A DNA stretch of 10,499 bases from CAYVBE01 sp964448935 (GTDB taxonomy: Bacteria; Planctomycetota; Brocadiia; SM23-32), in the NCBI GenBank assembly GCA_964448935.1, contig CAYVBE010000155.1:1-10499 (forward strand), in the 5' to 3' direction. This document shows positions 1 through 6,501 of the stretch, piece by piece. The position numbers and the translations under genes were made by a program. Numbering within the stretch: the stretch's first letter is position 1; each line of letters opens with the position of its first letter. The notes beneath the pieces were generated by a model. The model was not told the DNA's origin and searched no databases. It was given only the letters and a program-made list of their open reading frames with translations.

Positions 1-305
1 AGGTCGTACTCGGGGAAGGTCATCTGCTGCCCCTCCTCGGGCGTCATGCCTTTCTCCCGCTGTCCGATTTTTTTCCCGTTGACCCAGGTGCCGTTGAGGC
101 TGCCGAAATCCCGCACCCGGATACCCGGCGGGTTGATGTCCAGCAGGCAGTGGTGGCGGGAGATGGTGGCGTGCTCCCGGTCGTTGGGTATCCGTGGCTG
201 GCAGTCCTTTGCGCGTCCCATGATGCAGGACGTCCGTTCGTCGAAAAGAAACTCCTGACCGGCCGTCGGCCCTTCGGTAACCTTAAGAGTTACTCTTGCA
301 GGCAT
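1..305 (-). CDS. FHA domain protein, N-terminal part (cut by window edge)
   Basis: Reads leftward from an ATG at 305-303 and runs off the window at base 1 after 101 complete codons with no stop. The visible protein is one forkhead-associated domain, a fold that binds phosphothreonine peptides. The hallmark residues are present: G30-R31 after a short N-terminal beta-strand region, S49-R50-H51 (the SxxH-type phosphate-binding loop), then FGSLNGTWVNGKKIG around residues 67-81 with the conserved N71-G72 and N76-G77. The start follows a purine-rich stretch (GGGAAGG, then AGGTCGGA) just upstream. It begins 44 nt after the stop of the large kinase gene with no visible terminator or promoter between them, so the two are probably co-transcribed and the FHA protein is a candidate reader of that kinase's phosphorylation. 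What follows the FHA domain is outside the window and could change the functional call. Confidence 0.9.
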   Translation of the reverse strand, partial: MPARVTLKVTEGPTAGQEFLFDERTSCIMGRAKDCQPRIPNDREHATISRHHCLLDINPPGIRVRDFGSLNGTWVNGKKIGQREKGMTPEEGQQMTFPEYD

Positions 306-349
306 TCCGACCTGCCTTCCCTTTTCGTCTTTCCCGTTGTCTCTACCGG

Positions 350-3300
350 CTATTCCGCGTGTGCGCCTTCGCGGGGGCTTCCCGGATTCTCCTCCGCCGG
401 CTTTCCGGCTTCAGCAGACGGCCGGATGCTGCTCAGGGCCTCCGCAGCCGCCTTCCGCACTTTTTCGGAATGATCCTGAAGGCACTCCTCAAGCATTGGA
501 GCTGCAGCACGGGCCTTCTGCCCGTAGCGGCCCAGCGCGCCGGCGGCCAGGTGGCGAATGGGCGCGTTCGGGGTCTGCAGAAGCTGTGTCCAGCTCCTGC
601 GGCAGGACTCCTCGTCTCCGGACTCCGGGGTCCAGGGCAGGTCGGGGAATGCTCCGCCCGTGCCTCCGTATTCCTGCAGCACGGCCAGCAGGCGGTCTGG
701 TTCCGCTTCCGAAAGGGGGCCAACCGCCTGGTGCGCGACCTCAAGCTCAGTGTCGCCGGTCATGCCGTAGCACCGGAAAAGCAGGGGCGGCAGGAGTCCG
801 AGCGCCGCCTCCGTATCGCCGGATTCCGCAATGAACCGAACGATGTCGGCCCGGGTGCCGATGCGCCGCCTCCGATCTCCACGCAACGCCTCCTCCAGAA
901 GTGGCTTCACCTCAGCGGCTGAGACTTCATAGTCCCTCAAAACGCTCACCACTGCCGCCGCAGCCCCGACGGGTCTGCGCAGGTGGACGTTGGCCATGGT
1001 CCGCTCCATGACGTCATTGTGCAGTTGGCCGTCCCATTCCATCCATCCGCGTAACGCCTCCGTCCGACCGGCCTGCAGACCTTCCATGATCAGGCCACGG
1101 ACCCTGGGGTTGTCAATGCCGCCCTGTTCAACCGCGGTGTCGAGCTTGTTCCTGAAAGCCCGCAATTCATCTCTTGTTGCGATGTCCCTGTAGCGCCGGT
1201 ATACGGGCTGAATGCCGAACCGGTAAGCGGGCCACGCCAGCACGGCCAGGGCAACGAACACGCACGCCGCGATGGCGACCTTCCTGTACCGCCTGACAAA
1301 GGACCGGACATTGACCCACAGTGTCGTGGAGACCGCGGGCCCCTGCCAGGGTACGTCGGCAGGCAACGGAGAGGATTTCGTCTCGCCGTTTTCGGCCCGC
1401 GCATCGAACTCCAGCCCCCAGCGCAGCTCCCCGACGTTCACGTTGCCCGTTCCGTCCAATGCCGGCGCAACCCATCCCTGCGCGCCGATGCAGCACCGCG
1501 CAACCGATCCGCCGAACACCGGCCGTTGACAGACCTCAGCCACCGCCGGACCGCCGTCATCGCCCTCCGTCAGGAGGCCGAAAATCACACGGCCCGCCCC
1601 GTCCACGGCGACGATGTGACCGTGCCCGCCGGCGAATGCCAGCGCGCGGATCGGCGAGTCCGCGGCCCTCCATTGAAGCCTTTGCCGGCCGCCCTGTATC
1701 TCCCAGAGGACGACCATCCCGTCCTCGTATCCACAGAGCAGATAGCCCCCGCCGGGGGAAAAGGTCAGGCAGGTGCCGCGGACGCCCTGCCGGGGGAACT
1801 CCAGCAGCGGTCCGGCGGCCTGTGGCCCCCAGAGCACGGCGCTGCCCTCCGCGCCGATCGAGGCCCAGTGTTCGCCGTCCGGCGCGAACTGCAAGCCACG
1901 AACCCGATGCCCCTCGGTCTGCACCGACGTTGCGGGCGCGCCCGAAGCAACGTCCCACAGAACCAGCGCGCCGTGTTCGTAGACGGTCAGCAGATGCGTT
2001 CCCCCCGGGCCGAAACGGATGCAGCCGGCGGGTCCTTTTTGATCGCACCTCCAGGAACGCAGAACTTCGCCGGTCTTCACGGAACAGATGAGAACCCACC
2101 CCATCTCGTCCAGAGCTGCCACCTGTTTCTGGTCCGGTGAAATATCGGTGGCGGCAACACCGGATGCACGCAGCTCGATGGAAGCGGCACGATCACCGCG
2201 CACCAGGTCCCAGAGGGCCAGGCTGCCGGTCCGGTCCCAGGTGGCGGCAAGCCGTCCTGCCTGCGCCAGACTCAGGGCACCGTGCATTTCATCGCTGGTG
2301 ACCTGACGCGCCCAGGCGTCCTTTATGCCCGTCCTTTGGCCCTTGGACGCCAGGGAACGCAGCATCCAGAACGACGTTGCGTGGCGGCCGAACCCGGGCA
2401 GCGACATCGCCTTTTCGATCAACCGATAGGCCCTCGGCGCATCGCCGGATTTGCAGGCTTTCAGCGCGCTCTTGCGTAAAGACGCGTGCCGCCGAGCCGT
2501 TTCGGCGATCTGTCGCGCCGATTTCGGGCGGCAAAGCCGGAAAGGGGCGCGCAGCAGCTCCACCTGACCGGCCCGCCAGATGTGAACGCGTCCCTCCGAG
2601 GAGCCCCAGAGGACCAGACCCGGCTGGGCGTTGGTCAGCACCGTCTCCGCCCGCCCGGCCTCGCCCTCCAGGGTTCGAACGCATCTTCCCGAGCGGCGGT
2701 CAACTATGCGTGCCACGCCGTCCTCGATCACCGCCGCGTAGGTGTCACCGCTCAGAAACGCTTTGTCCCGCCCGAAACTGCTGCCCCCCGCATCCAGGCC
2801 CTGCTCACGGAATCCCGCGTGGTCCAGGCCCGTCTCCACGATCTCGCCGGACTGCACCTCCACCACGGTGAACATGCCGCTCTCATGCCCCACCAGCAGA
2901 CGAGATCCGTCCACCGCGAAGCCCATCTTCGTGACCCGACTGCCGCGCCCACGGACGATCGTGAACGGCTCGGCAGCCCTGTCCGGCCAGACCCATACCT
3001 GGCCGCTGGCGGCGGCGGCCGCCACACCGGAACTCTCCGGAGAGAAGGCCACGGCAACCAGAGGCACCTCCTCTCCCGCCTCCAGCACCGCCAGCGAGGT
3101 CGTGTCCCGCCCGGCATCGGCCGCCTCGCGGGCCAGTTGCTCCCATTCCTCAACGTCACGTGTCGTTGCCGCCGTCCCCGCTGCGCTGTGGAGTTCGGAC
3201 AGGGCTCCTCGGGCATCGCCCCGTTCCAGGTGCACAAGCCCCGGCATGTAGTCGGCCCGGCGGCCCTCCTCCTGTGAGGCGCGCACTTCCTCGAGCTGCC

Positions 3301-4624
3301 TGATCAGGTCAGCGTCCGTAAGCCGGCCCGCCCGCCACAGGAGCAGGCCGCGGTTGTAGGTAGCTTCCGGATGGTGGGGATCGGCCCGGAGCGCTTCCTC
3401 GAAGAGCGACTCCGCCTCTTCGCGCCGCCCCAGGTCCAACAGGCTGATGGCCCGGTTGTTCAGGCCGTCCGCCAGTAGTTCGGCCGCTTCCTGCTCCTCA
3501 CGGGCGTAGGGCTCCCCGGAGACCTCTTCGTAAACGGCTTCCAAAGCAGCCGCTACCTGGCGCATATCGTCCGGACGGTCCTCGGGGGCTTCCCGGAGAC
3601 ATTGGCCGAGCAGCCCCTCCAGCCCCCGGGGCATCGGCACCTGCAGCGGACCGTCTGCGCCCATATCCAGATACTCGGCCAGCAAATCCCCCACGACCGA
3701 ACCCGTGGGCCAGATCACCTGCCGGGTAAACATCTCCAGCACGCCGACCGCCCACGACCAGATGTCCGTCCCGCGCCCCAGTTTTCCGTGACGGGCCTGC
3801 TCGGGGGAGCAGTAGGCCGGAGTCATGCCGCCGGAGCTGACCAGTATGCTCTGCGCCCCGCCGGCCGCGTCTTCCTCCCCCGCAGCGGCCCGCGCTTTCG
3901 CCATGCCGAAGTCGGTTACCTTGGGCACGCCGTCGGGGGTCATCATCACGTTCTGAGGCTTGACGTCCTGGTGAACCAGGCCCCGTCCGTGTGCGTAATC
4001 GAGCCCGCGGGCGAATTGAATGGCGATGTCCAGAATCCGCGCCGTGGCCTCCGTCTCTTCCCCTTCGTGCAGGCGCCCCTCCTGTATCCAGTCCTCCAGG
4101 CTGCCGCCCTCCACGCACTCGACGAACACCCTCGGCAGCCCGCCCAGCCGCCGCACGTAGTGGCAACTCACCGTGTTGGGGTGCAGCCCCAGGTCCATCC
4201 AGGTCTCACACTCCCGCGTGAAATTCTCCACCTGGCGTTCGGTCTCGAACTTGCCCGGTTTAGGGCACTTCGCCGCCAGGTCCATCTCCCACTCCCGGTG
4301 GTGGACCCGGTAAACGGTGCCGAAGCCGCCCTCCCCCAGAACGCCCGTCACCTCGTAGAGGCCCAGGATAACGTCACCCACCTCCCAGGCCGCCGGCACG
4401 TCTTGCTCCCCCCGGCGGGCCTCCTCACGACGCTCGCCTTCGGCGACAGTCCGTAATGGCGGCGGGTCCTGGACCTCCTCCGAAGAGGATATCACGAACG
4501 ATGCTCCGCACTTTCCACACCGCGTGCGTTTGCCGCTGTGCTCCGGGCCAATCCGATACCGGGCACCGCATTCCGGACAGGCTGTGACGATCCCGTCACC
4601 CCTACCTGCGCCATCGCCATCCAT
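350..4624 (-). CDS. Large Ser/Thr protein kinase with zinc ribbon, TPR, WD40 propellers, TM helix and HEAT-like tail
   Basis: 1424 residues, ATG at 4624-4622, stop TAG at 352-350. Domains in order: a zinc ribbon with C16/C19 and C36/C39, of the MJ0042-like type; a Hanks-type kinase at about 88-365 with glycine loop GEGGFG (97-102), lysine K119, catalytic loop HQDVKPQN (218-225; D220, K222, N225), DFG at 238-240 and SPE at 273-275; TPR-like helices at about 382-440; WD40-like strands at about 515-690; a helical insert at about 700-780; a second, better propeller at about 783-1070 (W805, W890, W932, W974 close blades); one hydrophobic helix at about 1116-1135; then HEAT-like helices at about 1210-1280 and 1341-1402. 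All catalytic residues are present, so it should be active, but the HRD arginine is glutamine. The topology suggests kinase and propellers inside the cell and the HEAT-like tail outside. The start codon has only a weak ribosome site. A promoter lies 60-90 nt upstream and an FHA gene follows. Confidence 0.95.
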   Translation of the reverse strand: MDGDGAGRGDGIVTACPECGARYRIGPEHSGKRTRCGKCGASFVISSSEEVQDPPPLRTVAEGERREEARRGEQDVPAAWEVGDVILGLYEVTGVLGEGGFGTVYRVHHREWEMDLAAKCPKPGKFETERQVENFTRECETWMDLGLHPNTVSCHYVRRLGGLPRVFVECVEGGSLEDWIQEGRLHEGEETEATARILDIAIQFARGLDYAHGRGLVHQDVKPQNVMMTPDGVPKVTDFGMAKARAAAGEEDAAGGAQSILVSSGGMTPAYCSPEQARHGKLGRGTDIWSWAVGVLEMFTRQVIWPTGSVVGDLLAEYLDMGADGPLQVPMPRGLEGLLGQCLREAPEDRPDDMRQVAAALEAVYEEVSGEPYAREEQEAAELLADGLNNRAISLLDLGRREEAESLFEEALRADPHHPEATYNRGLLLWRAGRLTDADLIRQLEEVRASQEEGRRADYMPGLVHLERGDARGALSELHSAAGTAATTRDVEEWEQLAREAADAGRDTTSLAVLEAGEEVPLVAVAFSPESSGVAAAAASGQVWVWPDRAAEPFTIVRGRGSRVTKMGFAVDGSRLLVGHESGMFTVVEVQSGEIVETGLDHAGFREQGLDAGGSSFGRDKAFLSGDTYAAVIEDGVARIVDRRSGRCVRTLEGEAGRAETVLTNAQPGLVLWGSSEGRVHIWRAGQVELLRAPFRLCRPKSARQIAETARRHASLRKSALKACKSGDAPRAYRLIEKAMSLPGFGRHATSFWMLRSLASKGQRTGIKDAWARQVTSDEMHGALSLAQAGRLAATWDRTGSLALWDLVRGDRAASIELRASGVAATDISPDQKQVAALDEMGWVLICSVKTGEVLRSWRCDQKGPAGCIRFGPGGTHLLTVYEHGALVLWDVASGAPATSVQTEGHRVRGLQFAPDGEHWASIGAEGSAVLWGPQAAGPLLEFPRQGVRGTCLTFSPGGGYLLCGYEDGMVVLWEIQGGRQRLQWRAADSPIRALAFAGGHGHIVAVDGAGRVIFGLLTEGDDGGPAVAEVCQRPVFGGSVARCCIGAQGWVAPALDGTGNVNVGELRWGLEFDARAENGETKSSPLPADVPWQGPAVSTTLWVNVRSFVRRYRKVAIAACVFVALAVLAWPAYRFGIQPVYRRYRDIATRDELRAFRNKLDTAVEQGGIDNPRVRGLIMEGLQAGRTEALRGWMEWDGQLHNDVMERTMANVHLRRPVGAAAAVVSVLRDYEVSAAEVKPLLEEALRGDRRRRIGTRADIVRFIAESGDTEAALGLLPPLLFRCYGMTGDTELEVAHQAVGPLSEAEPDRLLAVLQEYGGTGGAFPDLPWTPESGDEESCRRSWTQLLQTPNAPIRHLAAGALGRYGQKARAAAPMLEECLQDHSEKVRKAAAEALSSIRPSAEAGKPAEENPGSPREGAHAE

Positions 4625-4686
4625 GGTGCGTCCCGTTCATGATAAGTTGGCTGTTCATCCCGGGGAGAATAGACCGACGCGAACGG

Positions 4687-4715
4687 ATTATATGCGCCTA
4701 CCTCTTGCCTGTAAA
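4687..4715 (-). promoter_or_regulatory. Sigma70-type promoter for the kinase-FHA operon
   Basis: On the minus strand, -35 TTTACA (4715-4710) is followed after exactly 17 nt by a perfect -10 TATAAT (4692-4687). The predicted start of transcription near 4680 gives a leader of about 55 nt before the kinase ATG. It lies in the 125-nt gap between the amidohydrolase stop and the kinase start, the expected place. The kinase can therefore be transcribed independently of the amidohydrolase upstream, although no terminator is visible between them. Confidence 0.7.
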
Positions 4716-4749
4716 GGGGTTCGGCGAATTGACTTGCCGCCACCCCGAC

Positions 4750-5994
4750 TCAACCCATACGGTGCAGGTCCAGGCTGTTCTGGCTGAGAATGCGGCGGGC
4801 GACGCGGCGGGCGGTTTCGAGGTCGTATTCGCCGCTCTGCACCTTCCTCTCCAGCACGTTGGCGATGCCGCGGCGGGCCTGGACGGCATAGCCGATCGTG
4901 GCGAAGGGCGAACCGGTGTCGCCGCCGAAGCCGAGTATCTTGTTGTGCGGCACGGCGGCCAGCCAGGACTCCAGCACCCGCTCCATGTGCGCCGGGTTCA
5001 TCGTCCACGCCCAGCACATGTCCAACCACACGTTGGGGAAGGACTTGCCGATGGTGCCCGCCACCTCGCAGTAGGGCCAGCCGGCGTGGAACATGTCGAA
5101 ACGCACGTTCCGATAGCGGCGGAAGACGGGGATAAGCGGCGTGGGGTCCCCGCGGCTCGGGTCGCCCCGGTTGCCCGCCAGGTACCCGGTGTGGAACTGC
5201 ACCGGCAGGTCGAAATCCCGTGCCCGGCGCACGAAGCGGTGCAGCAGGTAGTCGTGCAGCGGCTTCCTGTCGCCCTCCCGCTCCTGCATGATGTCCTCGA
5301 AAACCCTCTCGGCGTCCGCAAAAGAGGAGTTCTCGAAGTCGAGGCGCCGCTGGTAGGGCAGCCCGCACTTCATGGCCGCCAGCCTGCCGCCGGCCGCGGC
5401 GCGTTCGGTGTAGTCGTCCAGCGCCTGATCGAACTCCGCGAGCGTCCGCATGGACCGGTCCAACGCACCCGCCAGTCGCCGCACCTGGTCGGCGTTGCTC
5501 AGCATCAGCAGCGCGTCGTAGCGGAGCGCCTGACGGAAGAACTCCGGATGATTCTGGCCCTTGAAGGCTGACAGGTCAGTGGGGGAATCCCAGCAGCAGT
5601 CGTTCATGACCCACCTTATCCCGGCCCGGTCAAACAGGTCCTCGTGAGTCTTCTGCGGCCCCCTTTCGCTCACGAACCCGCGGAGGGCATCCGTGATGCG
5701 ATCGGCGTTCTCCAGTGAGAACTCCATGTCGAAGACCGCCGCGCAGGCGTCCTCGGTTGCCCGCCCGTAGCCGGTCGTGCGCACGTACTGCCAGAGTCCG
5801 AAGAACCCCTCGTCGGTGGAGAGGTCCGGGCCCTCGCCCACGCCACGCGCGGCGGTCAGGTCAGCGCCCGCGTAGCCCACGAACTCCCGGTAGGTCATCT
5901 CGTCGGCACGCTGCTCGATGCCTGCAAAACCACCCTGGTGCTCGTGGTTGTCGAACAGCGGTTCCTGCAGAACAAACTCCCGTATCTCGCTCAT
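4750..5994 (-). CDS. Amidohydrolase-superfamily metal-dependent hydrolase (PF04909-like)
   Basis: 414 residues, ATG at 5994-5992, stop TGA at 4752-4750. The start is supported by AGGGAG about 9 nt upstream. The protein looks like a complete TIM-barrel member of the amidohydrolase superfamily, closest in feel to the amidohydrolase-2/uronate-isomerase-like branch. Visible signature residues are D15-N-H17-E-H19 (the strand-1 HxH metal motif), K209 in AAMKCGLPYQRR (a possible strand-4 lysine), H268 in VQFHTGYL, H303 in DMFHAGWPY and D359 in GFGGDTGS near the end. These are the positions where metal ligands and the catalytic Asp are expected. No signal peptide is seen, so it is probably cytoplasmic. 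The substrate cannot be assigned: hydrolysis, decarboxylation and isomerisation all occur in this fold. It is divergent from the ArsR-ligase operon and shares its control region, so a functional link is possible but unproven. Confidence 0.85.
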   Translation of the reverse strand: MSEIREFVLQEPLFDNHEHQGGFAGIEQRADEMTYREFVGYAGADLTAARGVGEGPDLSTDEGFFGLWQYVRTTGYGRATEDACAAVFDMEFSLENADRITDALRGFVSERGPQKTHEDLFDRAGIRWVMNDCCWDSPTDLSAFKGQNHPEFFRQALRYDALLMLSNADQVRRLAGALDRSMRTLAEFDQALDDYTERAAAGGRLAAMKCGLPYQRRLDFENSSFADAERVFEDIMQEREGDRKPLHDYLLHRFVRRARDFDLPVQFHTGYLAGNRGDPSRGDPTPLIPVFRRYRNVRFDMFHAGWPYCEVAGTIGKSFPNVWLDMCWAWTMNPAHMERVLESWLAAVPHNKILGFGGDTGSPFATIGYAVQARRGIANVLERKVQSGEYDLETARRVARRILSQNSLDLHRMG

Positions 5995-6033
5995 CTCCCG
6001 GCTCCCTGGACTCTCGGGTATCGGCGCCCGCCG

Positions 6034-6062
6034 ATATTAGCCGTTGAGACGGTCCGGTGCAA
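6034..6062 (-). promoter_or_regulatory. Leftward promoter of the amidohydrolase gene
   Basis: On the minus strand, TTGCAC (6062-6057) and TAATAT (6039-6034) are separated by 17 nt. The -35 matches the sigma70 consensus at three positions and the -10 at four, so it is a modest promoter. The expected start near 6027 would leave a leader of about 30 nt. Its -35 hexamer is one arm of the inverted repeat at 6057-6076. Confidence 0.45.
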
Positions 6063-6076
6063 ACATCAATTTGCAC
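6057..6076. promoter_or_regulatory. Inverted repeat spanning both divergent -35 elements
   Basis: Perfect 7-nt arms, GTGCAAA (6057-6063) and TTTGCAC (6070-6076), flank a 6-nt spacer CATCAA. Each arm contains the -35 hexamer TTGCAC of one of the two outward-facing promoters. A protein bound here would block or control both directions together. The binding factor is unknown. The local ArsR protein is a candidate, though the sequence differs from the palindrome at 6104-6119. Confidence 0.5.
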
Positions 6077-6099
6077 GGCCGGGGTGGGGGCGGTATAAT
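6071..6099 (+). promoter_or_regulatory. Rightward promoter of the arsR-ligase-aminomutase-pth operon
   Basis: TTGCAC (6071-6076), a 17-nt spacer, and a perfect TATAAT (6094-6099). The spacer is very G-rich, in contrast with the AT-rich -10 and operator around it. The predicted start of transcription is near 6106, inside the AAGTAT palindrome, giving a leader of about 105 nt before the arsR ATG. The -35 is weak by consensus (three of six), as is common where a regulator matters. Confidence 0.6.
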
Positions 6100-6103
6100 A
6101 TCG

Positions 6104-6119
6104 AAGTATAAGAATACTT
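6104..6119. promoter_or_regulatory. Probable ArsR-family operator
   Basis: AAGTAT (6104-6109) and ATACTT (6114-6119) form a perfect 6+6 inverted repeat around AAGA. It begins 5 nt after the -10 hexamer and covers the predicted transcription start, so a bound dimer would block RNA polymerase. AT-rich imperfect palindromes overlapping the promoter of their own operon are the usual targets of ArsR/SmtB repressors, and the first gene downstream encodes one. Autorepression is inferred. Confidence 0.55.
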
Positions 6120-6123
6120 GGAT

Positions 6124-6163
6124 GCTTTGCCCGCCGGGGGGGATGCCGCACGGGCGGCGAAGC
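6124..6163 (+). other. Possible hairpin in the operon leader
   Basis: GCTTTGCC (6124-6131) can pair with GGCGAAGC (6156-6163), giving 8 bp with one G-U pair around a GC-rich loop that can pair further. It lies in the leader between the operator and the arsR start. A short CCTTTTG follows at 6168-6173, too weak and too far from the stem for a convincing terminator. It may be only a by-product of GC-rich sequence. Confidence 0.25.
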
Positions 6164-6210
6164 AGGCCTTTTGATCCGTCAATCGCCCGGAATTCAACGG
6201 GACAGGTGCC

Positions 6211-6501
6211 ATGCCACTGCACGAGGAGTTTGCGGCTACCTTCAAGGCCCTTGGCGACCCTCTGCGGCTGCGCCTGCTGGGCATGTTGCCCGGCGAGGAC
6301 GGTGAGGACTCGCTCGGCGTCTGCGAGCTGGCGCGCAAGGTGGGCATCTCCCAGCCCTGCCTGTCGCACCATCTGAGCGTCCTGAAGGGCGCGGGGCTTG
6401 TGGACTGCCAGAAGGAGGGCTGCAGCGCTTTCTACTTTGTGAACCGCGAGCAAGTGAATCACGAACTGGACCGATTCCGCACCTGGATGGAGCAGCAATG
6501 A
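6211..6501 (+). CDS. ArsR/SmtB-family winged-helix transcriptional repressor
   Basis: 96 residues, the usual length for the family. The N-terminal helix carries the typical FKALGDPLRLRLLGML (residues 11-26). The helix-turn-helix runs from about 37 to 60 with ISQPCLSHHLSVLKGAGLV (46-64), the ArsR recognition-helix pattern. The wing follows at about 64-78. ArsR proteins are homodimers that leave DNA when a metal, thiol-reactive compound or other effector binds. Here the classic CxC of the arsenic sensors is reduced to one cysteine, C38, while C50, C66 and C71 are elsewhere; C66 and C71 sit in the wing. The effector is therefore unknown. It is the first gene of the operon, 90 nt downstream of a palindrome at the promoter, and overlaps the ligase gene by ATGA at 6498-6501. 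Confidence 0.92.
   Translation: MPLHEEFAATFKALGDPLRLRLLGMLPGEDGEDSLGVCELARKVGISQPCLSHHLSVLKGAGLVDCQKEGCSAFYFVNREQVNHELDRFRTWMEQQ

Noticed and set aside
1321..2091. 256-codon plus-strand Arg/Pro-rich ORF opposite the kinase propeller
   Set aside because: Low-complexity antisense shadow; the minus strand encodes regular WD40-like repeats here.
4492..4743. 83-codon minus-strand ORF overlapping the kinase start and its promoter
   Set aside because: It would begin upstream of the promoter's -35 and run across the promoter into the kinase gene in another frame. The kinase zinc ribbon is clearly the coding frame.
6124..6175. Intrinsic terminator or attenuator in the operon leader
   Set aside because: A stem is possible, but the T-run is only four bases and is offset from the stem, so termination is not supported.
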